Shown: positions 36,837 through 46,267 of the stretch, piece after piece | How the letters are laid out: each line of letters starts with the position of its first letter | How positions within the stretch are numbered: the first letter of the stretch is position 1 | Assembly: GCF_001427865.1 (NCBI RefSeq) | Contig: NZ_LMHH01000001.1 | Span: 1,860,001-1,924,000 of the forward strand | DNA from: Altererythrobacter sp. Root672 | GTDB lineage: Bacteria; Pseudomonadota; Alphaproteobacteria; Sphingomonadales; Sphingomonadaceae | Length of the DNA: 64,000 nucleotides | Direction of reading: 5' to 3' | Notes under the pieces: generated by a model | What the model saw: the letters and a program-made list of their open reading frames with translations, nothing else | Databases searched by the model: none | What the model was told of the DNA's origin: nothing | Program-made: the position numbers and the translations under genes

Positions 36837-37115
36837 GTGGACCTGGCAAACATCATCTTCGCCGTCACGCTTCCCATCGCGCTGATGTCGGTTCCGATCT
36901 TCGCGATCTGGACGCAGCATCGCCGCAAGCTGGTGGAGCTGCAGAGCCGGACCGAGGCGAGCACGGCCTATCAGGAGCTGGAAGAACGGACCCGCATCCT
37001 GGAGCGGATCGTCACCGACAAGGGCTACGGCGTCGCCAGCCAGATCGAGGCACTGCGCGACCGGCATCCGATGAAGAGCCAACTTGAAGACAACAACACG
37101 GTCCGTGCCGACTGA
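36837..37115 (+). CDS. PspB-like small membrane coiled-coil protein 2
   Basis: 92 residues, GTG start. Membrane helix at about 4-24, basic H-R-R-K, then I-L-E-R-I-V-T-D-K-G-Y-G-V-A and Q-I-E-A-L-R-D. It lies 11 bases after the previous paralogue. The C-terminal tail after the motif is variable. Confidence 0.83.
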   Translation: MDLANIIFAVTLPIALMSVPIFAIWTQHRRKLVELQSRTEASTAYQELEERTRILERIVTDKGYGVASQIEALRDRHPMKSQLEDNNTVRAD

Positions 37116-37145
37116 GCACCGAGACCTGGAAGAGGGACTACGCTG

Positions 37146-37463
37146 ATGGAATTTTCGCCTTTGATGATCCCGATCTTCGGCATGATGATCCCGATCGTCG
37201 CGATCATACTGAAGCATCGCGAGAAGGTGGAACGGATGCGCATCGATGCCGGCGAGCGGTATGCTGCGCCCGACACTTCCAGACAGGACGGGCGGATGGA
37301 AATGCTCGAGGATCGCGTGGCGGTCCTGGAGCGGATCGTGACGGACAAAGGCTTGAATATCGCAGCGCAGATCGAGGCACTTCGCGACCAGCGCGGCATC
37401 GATGACGCCCTGGCGGCTCGGAGCGAAACGCGCGCTGCTGCCAGGTCTGCGGACCGCGGCTGA
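37146..37463 (+). CDS. PspB-like small membrane coiled-coil protein 3
   Basis: 105 residues. Met/Ile/Pro-rich membrane helix (about 4-21), then V-L-E-R-I-V-T-D-K-G-L-N-I-A and Q-I-E-A-L-R-D near 60-82. The Arg/Ala-rich C-terminus is unique to this copy. Confidence 0.83.
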   Translation: MEFSPLMIPIFGMMIPIVAIILKHREKVERMRIDAGERYAAPDTSRQDGRMEMLEDRVAVLERIVTDKGLNIAAQIEALRDQRGIDDALAARSETRAAARSADRG

Positions 37464-37489
37464 GCCAGGCGAGGCAAGGAGCTTTCGAG

Positions 37490-37780
37490 ATGGAAATCAT
37501 CATCCCAATCTTCGCCATCGCGATGGTCCTGGGCTTCATTCCGGGCTTCGCCATCTGGCTGGGCCACCGCAAGGACATGATGAAGCTGCAGATCCAGGCG
37601 ACCGCGGAAAAGGCCGCGCAGTATGCCGCCAGCAACAAGGCCTTGGAAGACCGCGTGGCTGTGCTCGAACGCATCGTCACCGACAAGGGTTACGACGTAG
37701 CCCTGCAGATCGAGGCCCTTCGCGACCAGCGCCGGGTCGAGGATCGGTTCGAAAGCCGCGAAGTCGAGAGGAGCAACTGA
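37490..37780 (+). CDS. PspB-like small membrane coiled-coil protein 4
   Basis: 96 residues. Membrane helix at about 3-24, basic H-R-K-D-M-M-K, then a coiled coil with V-L-E-R-I-V-T-D-K-G-Y-D-V-A and Q-I-E-A-L-R-D. AAGGAG precedes the ATG. Its stop overlaps the next start (TGATG). Confidence 0.83.
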   Translation: MEIIIPIFAIAMVLGFIPGFAIWLGHRKDMMKLQIQATAEKAAQYAASNKALEDRVAVLERIVTDKGYDVALQIEALRDQRRVEDRFESREVERSN

Positions 37781-38082
37781 TGGGACCGGGTGAAACCATT
37801 GCGGCCGTCGTCCTTGGCGGGATCGTGATCGCCGTGGTCTCGACGCTCGGCGAAGCCTTCAAGCGCTTCATGGCCTACAAGGAGCGCCAGGTCGGCGTGA
37901 CTGCGGACAGCACCGCCGAGAAGGCCGCGCAGTACGCTGCGCATGTGGAACGGCTCGAAGCCCGCGTCCGCGTGTTGGAGCGCATCGCCACCGACAAGGG
38001 TTCGGACCTCGCCCAGAGCATCGAAGACTTGCGCGGTACGCCCGTCGAGGCAGTTCAATTCAAGGCAGAGGAGCGCACCTGA
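37780..38082 (+). CDS. PspB-like small membrane coiled-coil protein 5
   Basis: 100 residues. Membrane helix at about 6-25. It shares the E-K-A-A-Q-Y-A-A stretch with copy 4, supporting recent duplication. The motif here is V-L-E-R-I-A-T-D-K-G-S-D-L-A and S-I-E-D-L-R-G. It overlaps both neighbours by one base. Confidence 0.83.
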   Translation: MGPGETIAAVVLGGIVIAVVSTLGEAFKRFMAYKERQVGVTADSTAEKAAQYAAHVERLEARVRVLERIATDKGSDLAQSIEDLRGTPVEAVQFKAEERT

Positions 38083-38420
38083 TGAATCCGATGGATCTTC
38101 TTCAGTACCTTCCCTGGATCGTCGGCGGCGGCCTGATGTTGGGAGCCGCAGGAATTCTTGCGTCGGTCCACAACACCCGCCTGAAGATCAAGCACGGCTA
38201 CCCGCTGGAAGGCATGTGGGGCCAATCGCTGAAGCCCGCAGTGACTACCGAGGCGATGGAACGGGTAAAGCTGCTCACGCAGGAAAACGCGCAGCTGCGC
38301 GCCGAGATCGGCTCGCTCCAGGATCGCCTGATCAATGTCGAACGCATCGTCACCGACAGCGGTTACCGCCTCGGCCATGAGATCGAGAGCCTGCGGTCGG
38401 ACAAGGGGAATGTGCAATGA
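38082..38420 (+). CDS. PspB-like small membrane coiled-coil protein 6
   Basis: 112 residues. Membrane helix at about 8-28, a longer juxtamembrane linker, then N-V-E-R-I-V-T-D-S-G-Y-R-L-G and E-I-E-S-L-R-S near the end. The stop overlaps the next start (ATGA). Confidence 0.83.
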   Translation: MNPMDLLQYLPWIVGGGLMLGAAGILASVHNTRLKIKHGYPLEGMWGQSLKPAVTTEAMERVKLLTQENAQLRAEIGSLQDRLINVERIVTDSGYRLGHEIESLRSDKGNVQ

Positions 38421-38674
38421 ACATGTGGACCGCCATCATTGTGATCGTAGCGATCCTCGCTTTCGCCGAGGTCATCAAGACAAGGCACCGCGCCCGGCAC
38501 GGTATTACGACTGACGCCATGGGCAACGAGAAGCCGGTGCTGCGCGAAGATGCGGAACTCAAGCGCGAAGTTCTCGAACTGCGCGAGCGAGTGAAAGTCC
38601 TCGAACGGATCGCCACCGAGGATCGTGAGACCAAACGGCTTTCGGCTGAAATAGACAGCCTCCGCGAGAAATAG
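38417..38674 (+). CDS. PspB-like small membrane coiled-coil protein 7
   Basis: 85 residues. Short membrane helix at about 4-18 and a basic patch (K-T-R-H-R-A-R-H), then V-L-E-R-I-A-T-E-D and a terminal E-I-D-S-L-R-E. The D-K-G turn of the family is lost here. Confidence 0.8.
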   Translation: MNMWTAIIVIVAILAFAEVIKTRHRARHGITTDAMGNEKPVLREDAELKREVLELRERVKVLERIATEDRETKRLSAEIDSLREK

Positions 38675-38700
38675 GCGCGAGAGGCAGGGGAGAACGCGAG

Positions 38701-38937
38701 ATGAGTCAGGAACTGTTGATCGCCGCCAGTGCCCTCTCGGGTTTGCTGGTCGTGGCCTTCACCTTGCTCAAGGGCTGGCAGGATTGGCTGGAGCTTAAGT
38801 CCCGCGAGCTAGAGACGGGGCATGGCAAACGCGAAATCGAAGGCGGCGCCCGCGAAGGGGCCGCACGGATCGAGATCGCCGACCTTAAGGAACGCATCCG
38901 TAAGCTGGAAGCCATCGCCAGCGGGGTGGACCTGTAA
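38701..38937 (+). CDS. PspB-like small membrane coiled-coil protein 8
   Basis: 78 residues. Membrane helix at about 4-23, then a coiled coil with D-L-K-E-R-I-R-K-L-E-A-I-A. The protein ends soon after the I-V/I-A position, so the Q-I-E-A-L-R module is missing; in this it most resembles E. coli PspB. It is the last gene of the array, 24 bases before sufE. Confidence 0.8.
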   Translation: MSQELLIAASALSGLLVVAFTLLKGWQDWLELKSRELETGHGKREIEGGAREGAARIEIADLKERIRKLEAIASGVDL

Positions 38938-38961
38938 CCAATTTACGCTAGGGGGCGCGTC

Positions 38962-39369
38962 ATGCGCTCCCTAGCCGACATTCTCGAAGAGTACGAATTC
39001 CTCGATGCCGATGAACGGTATCGGCTGCTGATCGAACTGGGCCGCGAGCTGGACGAAATGCCCCAGCCGCTCAAGACCGACGCAACCTTGGTGCGGGGCT
39101 GCTCCGCCAGCGTCTGGGTCTACCCGACCGAGCAGGACGGCAAGCTCCACTTCCTCGCCGACAGCAACGCAGCAATCACCAAGGGCATCGTGGCGCTGAT
39201 CATCTCGGCGGTTCAGGACAAACAGGCGGCTGAGGTGGCAGCGATGGATATCACCGCCGCGCTCGCGCCGTTCGACCTGAGAAACCAACTTAGCTCAAAC
39301 CGTACACAGGGCGTGCCGAACATGATCGCACTAGTGCGGCAACACGCGGCGCGGATTGCTGCGGGCTAG
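38962..39369 (+). CDS. sufE: SufE-family sulfur acceptor
   Basis: 135 residues. SufE accepts sulfane sulfur from the SufS cysteine desulfurase for Fe-S cluster assembly. The active Cys lies in V-R-G-C-S-A-S-V-W near 51. The N-terminal E-E-Y-x-F-L-D/W and C-terminal L-S-S-N-R-T-Q-G-V-P-N-M are typical. It follows the psp array on the same strand; co-transcription is possible. Confidence 0.95.
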   Translation: MRSLADILEEYEFLDADERYRLLIELGRELDEMPQPLKTDATLVRGCSASVWVYPTEQDGKLHFLADSNAAITKGIVALIISAVQDKQAAEVAAMDITAALAPFDLRNQLSSNRTQGVPNMIALVRQHAARIAAG

Positions 39370-39884
39370 GCCTCAGCCGCGTCCCGTACCACGACAGTGC
39401 CCGCCTCGCGCTGACGCTTGAGTTCAGCCTTGAGCTGCACCGGATCACGCGCCCAGACGAAGCCAAAGCTAACGCCGCCCTCCTTGCCGCTCGTCGCATG
39501 GTGGAGGTTGTGGGCCTGGACCAGCCTCTTGAGATAGCCGCGCCTCGGCACATATCGGAACCACCGTTGGTGGACGAGCCCGTCGTGCACCAGCGTGTAG
39601 ATGATCCCGTAGCCCAGGATGCCTAGCCCGATCCACGTCCCGGGCCACCAGGCGCTTTCTCCCAGGATCATCGGGCTGCCGAGTGCGAACATCGAAATGC
39701 TCATCGCCGCGCCAACCAGGGCGAAGCGGTCGTTCTTCTCCAGCACCTTGCCATGCGGCTCGTGATGGTCGCGGTGCCAGGCCCAGGCAAAGCCATGCAT
39801 CACATACTTGTGGCTCGCCCATGCGACCCATTCCATCGCCGCGATGGTGGCCATGACGATAGTGAGAGGGACCAGCCAATTCAT
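39366..39884 (-). CDS. crtZ: Beta-carotene hydroxylase CrtZ
   Basis: 172 residues, four membrane helices. CrtZ adds 3-hydroxyl groups to beta-carotene to give zeaxanthin. The iron-binding His motifs are H-K-Y-V-M-H, H-R-D-H-H, H-D-G-L-V-H and H-N-L-H-H. It is convergent with sufE; the two stops share CTAG. Confidence 0.95.
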   Translation of the reverse strand: MNWLVPLTIVMATIAAMEWVAWASHKYVMHGFAWAWHRDHHEPHGKVLEKNDRFALVGAAMSISMFALGSPMILGESAWWPGTWIGLGILGYGIIYTLVHDGLVHQRWFRYVPRRGYLKRLVQAHNLHHATSGKEGGVSFGFVWARDPVQLKAELKRQREAGTVVVRDAAEA

Positions 39885-39962
39885 GCCCGTCTAAATAGGA
39901 ACTTTGGCCGGTCAAAGACAGCCCCGGCTTGAATTGCCGGCCGCCGTGCGTAACTGCGGTGC

Positions 39963-41393
39963 ATGGCTTCCAAACCTCGCACCCTCTACGAAAAGATCTG
40001 GGACGCGCACGTGATCGAACGGCGCGACGACGGCACCTCGCTGATCTTCATCGACCGCCACCTGGTCCACGAAGTTACCAGCCCGCAGGCGTTCGAAGCG
40101 CTGCGGCTGAACGGCCGCAAGGTCCGCCGGCCCGAGCTCACTCTCGCCGTGCCCGATCACAACCTGCCGACCACGGCTCGCATCGATGCGGCAGGCAAGC
40201 GCATCCCGATCGCCGACCTCGAGAGCGCCCAGCAGCTCGAAGCGCTGGAACACAACGCACCCGAATTCGGCGTGCGCTACTTCGGCGCCACCGCGCGCGA
40301 ACAGGGCATCGTCCACGTCGTCGGGCCTGAGCAGGGCTTCTCCCTCCCCGGCACCACGATCGTCTGCGGCGACAGCCACACCGCGGCCCACGGCGGCGTG
40401 GGCGCGCTAGCGTTCGGCATCGGCACCAGCGAAGTCGAGCACGTGCTCGCCACGCAGACGCTGCTGCTCAAGCAGTCGAAGACGATGGAAGTGCGCGTCG
40501 AGGGCGACCTCGGTCCCGGCATCACCTCGAAGGACCTGATCCTCCACATTATCGGCGTGATCGGCACCGCCGGCGGCACCGGCTACGTGATCGAATACCG
40601 CGGCAAGGTGTTCGAGGAGATGAGCGTCGAAGGCCGCCTGACGGTCTGCAACATGAGCATCGAAGGCGGCGCCCGCGCCGGCCTGGTCGCTCCGGACGAG
40701 ACCACCTTCGCGTACCTCAAGGGGCGCCCGCTCTCGCCGAAGGGCGAGGAGTGGGATCAGGCAGTCGCTTATTGGCGCACGCTGAAGACCGACGAAGGCG
40801 CGGTGTTCGACAAGTCGGTGGTTATCAATGCCGCCGAAATCGAGCCGACCGTGACCTGGGGCACCAGCCCCGAGGACACCGTCGCGATAGGGGGCGTGGT
40901 TCCCGATCCGTCGAGCTTTGCCGACCCTTCCAAGCAGAAGGCCGCCCAGGCCAGCCTCGATTACATGGGCCTGGAGCCCGGCCAGAAGATGGACGAGGTC
41001 GAGGTCCAGAACGTCTTCATCGGCAGCTGCACCAACAGCCGCATCGAGGACCTGCGCGCCGCTGCGGCGGTTCTCAAAGGCCGTCACAAGGCGTCGAACG
41101 TCAAATGGGCCATCGTCGTCCCGGGCTCCGGCCTGGTGAAGGAACAGGCCGAAGCCGAAGGGCTGGACAAGGTCTTCACCGAAGCCGGCCTCGAATGGCG
41201 CGAGCCGGGCTGTTCGGCCTGTCTCGGCATGAACCCGGACAAGGTCCCGGCCGGCGAGCGCTGCGCATCGACCAGCAACCGCAACTTTGTTGGCCGTCAG
41301 GGTCCTGGCGCGAGGACACACCTCGTCAGCCCGGCAATGGCAGCAGCGGCGGCGGTGACGGGCAAGCTCACGGACGTGCGCGAACTGGTCTAG
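39963..41393 (+). CDS. leuC: 3-isopropylmalate dehydratase large subunit
   Basis: 476 residues. LeuC holds the 4Fe-4S cluster for 2-isopropylmalate isomerisation in leucine synthesis. Substrate/cluster motifs are [17 protein letters not shown] and C-S-A-C-L-G-M-N. The partner leuD lies 4.2 kb downstream rather than adjacent. Convergent with the HEAT-repeat gene, sharing CTAG. Confidence 0.97.
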   Translation: MASKPRTLYEKIWDAHVIERRDDGTSLIFIDRHLVHEVTSPQAFEALRLNGRKVRRPELTLAVPDHNLPTTARIDAAGKRIPIADLESAQQLEALEHNAPEFGVRYFGATAREQGIVHVVGPEQGFSLPGTTIVCGDSHTAAHGGVGALAFGIGTSEVEHVLATQTLLLKQSKTMEVRVEGDLGPGITSKDLILHIIGVIGTAGGTGYVIEYRGKVFEEMSVEGRLTVCNMSIEGGARAGLVAPDETTFAYLKGRPLSPKGEEWDQAVAYWRTLKTDEGAVFDKSVVINAAEIEPTVTWGTSPEDTVAIGGVVPDPSSFADPSKQKAAQASLDYMGLEPGQKMDEVEVQNVFIGSCTNSRIEDLRAAAAVLKGRHKASNVKWAIVVPGSGLVKEQAEAEGLDKVFTEAGLEWREPGCSACLGMNPDKVPAGERCASTSNRNFVGRQGPGARTHLVSPAMAAAAAVTGKLTDVRELV

Positions 41394-42208
41394 TTCACCA
41401 CAGGAATGGATCGCATCCCACGGCGGCAAATTCGCACTGTCGCTGGCTCTGGACTCTCCGCGAGCCAGCGTTCGCAAAGGGCCCGAACCCATTCCGGACG
41501 ATCCTTGCCAGCGTCATTGAGCCAATTACCAACCGAGTCCTGCACATAGATGGACGGATCGGCGCGGAGCGGTTCGAGCACCGCGAGCGCCCGTTCCGGT
41601 TGTTGCTTGAGCGCGGCGATATGGCTGCACCACACCCCGCGCGGCCGGAGCGCCTCTGTCGCGAACCGGCGAATACGTTCGGATGGGTCAACGGTCCATT
41701 TCGCCAGCAAGGCGATGGAGACGTCCAACTCTGCAGCGAGGTGTGAGCGAACCGCCATCCACGACCATTCGCGCACTCCGAAATGCGGATCGTCAGCGAA
41801 GGGGCGGATCGCCAAGAGCCTGTCACCAAGCTCCATGTCGGCGGCCCCGAGCATGGCGCACACCCAACCGCGAACGGTGTCAGACGAATGCCGCGCGAGC
41901 CGCTCAATGGCAGACGGACCGTATCGCTTTGTGATTAGCCTGGCCGCCAGCAGCATGCGCCGGGAGATACCCGCCTCTCTCGCCTCGTGCATTTCGGCGC
42001 AGGGTCCGGACCCAATGTCAGGCAGAACGCTGCCCATGAGCAGGGCGAAATCCACCGCTAGGCATTCGACAAGTGTCGCGGCCTCGACCTCGCCGGCATT
42101 GAGCCGGGCAAGATGGGCCGGGTCGATATCCTTGACCCCGCGCCCACTGGTCTTCGTCCCGTTCACAGGTGCACTCCGCTGGTTCGTTTCAGTTGTCCGC
42201 TGTGCCAA
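41390..42208 (-). CDS. HEAT-repeat protein, probably DNA alkylation repair family
   Basis: 272 residues, all helical with repeating W-x-x-x and [14 protein letters not shown] type helices. The W-S-W-M-A-V-R / I-R-R-F-x-x-E pattern resembles the AlkC/AlkD DNA-alkylation-repair fold, which excises or binds alkylated bases. The closest subfamily is uncertain. It follows the TonB receptor tail by only 4 bases. Confidence 0.65.
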   Translation of the reverse strand: MAQRTTETNQRSAPVNGTKTSGRGVKDIDPAHLARLNAGEVEAATLVECLAVDFALLMGSVLPDIGSGPCAEMHEAREAGISRRMLLAARLITKRYGPSAIERLARHSSDTVRGWVCAMLGAADMELGDRLLAIRPFADDPHFGVREWSWMAVRSHLAAELDVSIALLAKWTVDPSERIRRFATEALRPRGVWCSHIAALKQQPERALAVLEPLRADPSIYVQDSVGNWLNDAGKDRPEWVRALCERWLAESPEPATVRICRRGMRSIPVVN

Positions 42209-42212
42209 CTCG

Positions 42213-44651
42213 CTAGAACTTATAACCCACCGTCACGCCAAACGTCCGCGGCGGGAGCCACGTCGCGCCGAGCAGGCGGCCCGTCGCCAGGGCGAAGGTG
42301 CTGCTCGGCCGGAACACGTCGAACAGGTTCTTGACCCACAGCTGAGCGCGAATGTTCCCTTCGTTCGTCTCATAGGCGAGTGAGGCATCGACCGTGGCGT
42401 AAGCAGGGCTGCTCTCGATCTCGCGCATGAACTCGCTGAAGTAGGTCCGGCCCTTGTACGAGACATCGACATTCGGCGTGAAAGTCCCGATCGAGGCGTC
42501 GATGTCGTATTCGCCGTGCAGGTTCCAAGCCCAGCGCGGGGTGTTGCGCGTGTCGTTGCCCGCGAGCTGGATCTCGCCGCCGCCAGGCGCACCATAGGCG
42601 GTCGGGTCGGGATTGGTCATCGGGTCGTAGGGCGTTCCGCCAGCGATGTTCACGGGGTTAAGCGGGTCGAGCGTCAGGTAGTCGACGAAGTGTGCGTCGG
42701 TATAGGACACCGCTCCGCTCAGCAGCAGGCCAGGCATCGGGTGCGAGGTCAGGTCGAGTTCGAACCCGGTGGCCTTGGTCCGGGCGGCGTTCTGGAAGAT
42801 CGTGGTGTAGCCCGTCGGACCGCCCGCGATCGTCTTGTTCAACTGCAGCCCGTCGAGCGTGTAGGTGTAGCCGGCAAGGTTCACTGTCAGCCAGCGGCCG
42901 AAGCTGCTCTTGATGCCGACCTCGTGGTTGGCGATGGTCTCCGGATCGACGATCGTCTTACTGCCCGAAGCGTTCTCTCCCGAGCCCGCCTTGAAGCCTT
43001 CGGAATAGGTGTAATAGACCAGAATATCGCGCGTCGGGGCCCATTCGAGGCCCAGTTCCGGTGTGAAATCGCGGAAGGTCTTTTCCGCATGGGTGCTTTC
43101 GGCCGTATGACGCAGCACCGGACCGAGACCGTTGCGGGTGATGACGATCGAGGGGTTCTCGGACTCGACATGCTCAACGCTCCAGCGGCCGCCGAGCTTC
43201 ACGGTGAAATCGGCCAGCGTCTCGTTGAACAGGCCAAGGCCGACTTCGTACTGGCCGAAGATCGAGAACGCCTCGGTCTTGAGGTTGGACCAGGTGCACA
43301 CCCGCTTCGGTGCGATCACTGTACTGCCACCAGTCACGCCATTGGGCGAAAAGCCGCAGAGGGCGTAAGCCTCTGCCAGATCGATCCCCGCCGCCTCCAG
43401 CACCCCGATATTCTGCGCCATGCCGTTGCGGTTGGTGAGGCCGACATTGTCCCTCGGCCGCTGGCGTTCGTTGAAATAGAACAGGCCGATCGTGCCGTTG
43501 ACCCACTCTGAGGTCAGGCCGAGCCGCAGTTCGTTGCTCCACTGCTCGCTGTCGATCCGGCGTTCCTGCACGGTGGTGGGCTGGCCGTTGGTCGGCCAGC
43601 TGTTGATCACCGCCGAAAGGTCGAGGTCCTGGAACAGCGAGCTATTGAACGAGCGATAATTGGCGACGTTGGTGAGCGTCAGCGCATCGTTCAGCGGCAC
43701 GTCGAGCGTACCGGTGAAGGAATAAGTATCGGTCTCGGTGCCTGGGCTCGATTCCGTCGCCAGATCGCGCGGATCGGTCGCATAGCCGCCGACCCCCAAC
43801 GGTGCGAGGCGGGCAACTCCAGGGAACGAGGCCCGCAGATAGTGGATCGCGCCCGAAGCGTCGCTTTGGCGGAAATACTCGCCTGCCACGAGGAAGGTAG
43901 CGTCACGACCGAGATCGAATTCGACCTGGGCGCGGGCCATGCGACGGTTAAGATCGTCCACGTCCTTGCCCGAAACCGGATTCTTGCCGAAGCCATCGCG
44001 GTCTTCGGTCTTGACCGCGAAACGAGCGCGGATGCCCTCGGTGATCGGCCCGCTGATTGCCGCTTCAGTGACGAGCGCGTTGTAGTTGCCGTAGGTCACC
44101 CGGCCATAGCCTTCGAGCCAGTCGGTCGGCTTGGCGGTGATCAGGTTGATCGAACCGCCGACCGCGTTGCGCCCGTAAAGCGTGCCCTGCGGTCCGCGCA
44201 GAACCTCGACCCGCTCGACATCGAACAGCGAGGTAAGTTGCGCCTCGGCACGAGCCACGTAGACCCCGTCGACATGGAAGGCGACGCCGGTGGAGCTGCC
44301 GGTGGTCGAGGTATTGGCGCCGACACCGCGAATGAAGATCTTCGCCTGGTTGAAGTCGTTGCCGAAGTTCACCGAGGGAACGATCGTCTGCAGGTCCGCG
44401 ATGTTGTTGACCTGCGCGCTGGCAATCCGATCTGCACTGAGCGCAGTGAGCGCAGCGCCGACATCCTGCAACGACTGTACGCGCTTCTGCGCCGTGACCA
44501 TGATCACGTCGCCCTCGCCGCCATCCTCGGCGGCCGCTTCGTCTTGATAGGCAGCGTCCGCCGCATCCTGGGCCGAATCAGCTGCGCTCTGAGCAAACGC
44601 GCTCGTCGATGCGAGCAGCAGCGCGGGGGTAAACAAACCGACGCTCTTCAT
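42213..44651 (-). CDS. TonB-dependent receptor
   Basis: 812 residues. A signal peptide (about 1-20) and a TonB box near I-M-V-T-A-Q-K-R precede the plug (about 55-170, with G-N-D-F-N and R-G-P-Q-G-T-L-Y-G-R-N) and a beta barrel ending in Phe. The M-V-T-A-Q-K-R plug start marks the catabolite-type receptors common in sphingomonads. The ligand is unknown. An 8-bp palindrome lies 170 bases upstream. Confidence 0.93.
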   Translation of the reverse strand: MKSVGLFTPALLLASTSAFAQSAADSAQDAADAAYQDEAAAEDGGEGDVIMVTAQKRVQSLQDVGAALTALSADRIASAQVNNIADLQTIVPSVNFGNDFNQAKIFIRGVGANTSTTGSSTGVAFHVDGVYVARAEAQLTSLFDVERVEVLRGPQGTLYGRNAVGGSINLITAKPTDWLEGYGRVTYGNYNALVTEAAISGPITEGIRARFAVKTEDRDGFGKNPVSGKDVDDLNRRMARAQVEFDLGRDATFLVAGEYFRQSDASGAIHYLRASFPGVARLAPLGVGGYATDPRDLATESSPGTETDTYSFTGTLDVPLNDALTLTNVANYRSFNSSLFQDLDLSAVINSWPTNGQPTTVQERRIDSEQWSNELRLGLTSEWVNGTIGLFYFNERQRPRDNVGLTNRNGMAQNIGVLEAAGIDLAEAYALCGFSPNGVTGGSTVIAPKRVCTWSNLKTEAFSIFGQYEVGLGLFNETLADFTVKLGGRWSVEHVESENPSIVITRNGLGPVLRHTAESTHAEKTFRDFTPELGLEWAPTRDILVYYTYSEGFKAGSGENASGSKTIVDPETIANHEVGIKSSFGRWLTVNLAGYTYTLDGLQLNKTIAGGPTGYTTIFQNAARTKATGFELDLTSHPMPGLLLSGAVSYTDAHFVDYLTLDPLNPVNIAGGTPYDPMTNPDPTAYGAPGGGEIQLAGNDTRNTPRWAWNLHGEYDIDASIGTFTPNVDVSYKGRTYFSEFMREIESSPAYATVDASLAYETNEGNIRAQLWVKNLFDVFRPSSTFALATGRLLGATWLPPRTFGVTVGYKF

Positions 44652-44820
44652 TTTCTAGCTTCCTCGTTTTCCTGAGATCGTGGGCCGTCGAAGCGGGACC
44701 GTTGGCGCTTGTTCGGCGAGTGCGAAGCGCGGCCGAATGCTACCTCGCCACATCATGCGCCCGCCCAAAACTGACCGCGGCAACACGCGAGAATTCGTTC
44801 CATGCGGTGACGTGAAACTC

Positions 44821-44840
44821 AATAAGTATAGGTACTTATT
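44821..44840. promoter_or_regulatory. Perfect palindrome between TonB receptor and glycosylase genes
   Basis: AATAAGTA-TAGG-TACTTATT has 8-bp perfect arms and a 4-base centre, in AT-rich sequence. It lies upstream of both divergent genes and looks like an operator for a dimeric repressor such as a TetR-type regulator. No regulator gene is adjacent. Confidence 0.6.
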
Positions 44841-44922
44841 GGATTTATCCCGCCCTCAGCGAAACGGCGTGGTTGGCGGGCTTTCCATCGAGCTTCGAAC
44901 CGGCGATGATCCCGTTCGACCC

Positions 44923-45414
44923 GTGACCCGCAAGACTTCATTCCCTCCAGTCGTGGCACCCGACACCCGAGTACTGATCCTCGGCAGCCTGCCGGGCGAG
45001 CGGTCGTTGGCGGTGGGTCGATACTATGCTCATCCGCAGAACCGCTTCTGGCACCTGATCGGCCACGTCATAGGAATCGACCTTGTGCCGCTCGGCTACG
45101 AAGCCCGTCTCGCTGCCCTGCTCAGGGCCAAGGTCGGCTTGTGGGACACCGTGGCCTCCGCCCGGCGCCAAGGCAGCCTCGACGCCTCGATCCGCGAAGC
45201 AGAGCCCACAGCCTTGCGTGAGCTGACCGCCTCGCTGCCTGAACTGCGGGCGGTCGGGTTCAATGGCAAGACCTCCGCTGGTATCGGCATGCCACAGCTC
45301 GCCGGACGCGGCCTGGCGCTCGTCTCCCTCCCCTCTTCCAGCCCGGCCCACGCCGCCATGCCGCTCGCGGAGAAGGAAAAGCTGTGGAGCGCATTAGGCG
45401 AATTTCTCCGTTGA
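44923..45414 (+). CDS. Uracil/deoxyinosine DNA glycosylase family protein
   Basis: 163 residues if the GTG at 44923 is used; the frame is open far upstream without family residues, and no strong ribosome site settles the start. The UDG-fold motifs are visible: L-I-L-G-S-L-P-G-E-R-S, then Y-Y-A-H-P-Q-N-R-F-W-H-L near the N-terminus and S-S-P-A-H-A near the end. These match DNA-deoxyinosine glycosylases, which remove deaminated adenine. Confidence 0.82.
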   Translation: MTRKTSFPPVVAPDTRVLILGSLPGERSLAVGRYYAHPQNRFWHLIGHVIGIDLVPLGYEARLAALLRAKVGLWDTVASARRQGSLDASIREAEPTALRELTASLPELRAVGFNGKTSAGIGMPQLAGRGLALVSLPSSSPAHAAMPLAEKEKLWSALGEFLR

Positions 45415-45453
45415 GGGTTGCCACCGCCGACCGCCCGCCCCATTGAAAGGAGC

Positions 45454-45615
45454 ATGACCAAGCGTCTCAACTCGGGCCATGCGGCCATTGCCGGAGCGAT
45501 CGGATCGGCCGCGGTTGCCGCCGCCCTGCTCTACGTCAACCGCCGCAAGGAGAAGGCCAAGCAGGCTCAGAAAGCTCCCACGATCCCCAGCGGCGAGCCG
45601 CCGGAGACCGACTGA
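45454..45615 (+). CDS. Small single-helix membrane protein
   Basis: 53 residues after AAAGGAGC. A Gly/Ala-rich hydrophobic helix (about 10-30) leads to a Lys-rich C-terminus. Its stop overlaps the leuD start (TGATG), so it is translated with leuD. Function unknown. Confidence 0.7.
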   Translation: MTKRLNSGHAAIAGAIGSAAVAAALLYVNRRKEKAKQAQKAPTIPSGEPPETD

Positions 45616-46217
45616 TGGAAGCCGTCCGCGAGGTTGAAGGCCGGGCAGTGCCGTTCGGCCGCAAGAATATCGACACCGACCTGATCATTCCGGCCCGCTG
45701 GCTCAAGACGGTCAGCCGCGAAGGCCTCGGCCGCGGCGCGTTCGAAGCGGTGCGCGAAGATCCTGACAACGTGTTCGACAAGCCCGAGTTCGCCCGCGCG
45801 CCGATCATCGTCGCGGGTGACAACTTCGGCTGCGGATCGAGCCGCGAGCATGCCGCCTGGGCCTTGCTCGACATGGGCGTGAAAGCCGTGATCGCGCCGA
45901 GCTTCTCGGACATCTTCTCCGGCAACGCGTTCAAGAACGGCATTCTCACCGTCGTCCTGCCGCAAGCGCAAGTCGACCGGCTGCTGGAAGTGGCCGAGAC
46001 AGATCAGATCACGATCGACCTTGAACACCAAGTGGTGACCACGCCGTTCCAGGACCGCTTCACGTTCGAGATCGACCCGTTCCGCAAGCACTGCCTGGTG
46101 AACGGGCTCGACGAAGTCGGTCTGACGCTGGCCCGCGACGCGGCGATCACCGACTACGAGCAGCGCATGCAGGCCGAGAAGCCCTGGCTAGCGCACGGGA
46201 CTGGGCTTGCGGCCTGA
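45615..46217 (+). CDS. leuD: 3-isopropylmalate dehydratase small subunit
   Basis: 200 residues. LeuD closes the active site of the LeuCD isomerase. N-I-D-T-D-L-I-I-P near 22, [10 protein letters not shown] near 75 and the F-S-D-I-F motif are present. The start overlaps the preceding small ORF by one base. Confidence 0.97.
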   Translation: MEAVREVEGRAVPFGRKNIDTDLIIPARWLKTVSREGLGRGAFEAVREDPDNVFDKPEFARAPIIVAGDNFGCGSSREHAAWALLDMGVKAVIAPSFSDIFSGNAFKNGILTVVLPQAQVDRLLEVAETDQITIDLEHQVVTTPFQDRFTFEIDPFRKHCLVNGLDEVGLTLARDAAITDYEQRMQAEKPWLAHGTGLAA

Positions 46218-46267
46218 CACGGCGCGGCGCTATTTGCCACCGGCAGCATTTTTGAGGGAATCCTGAC

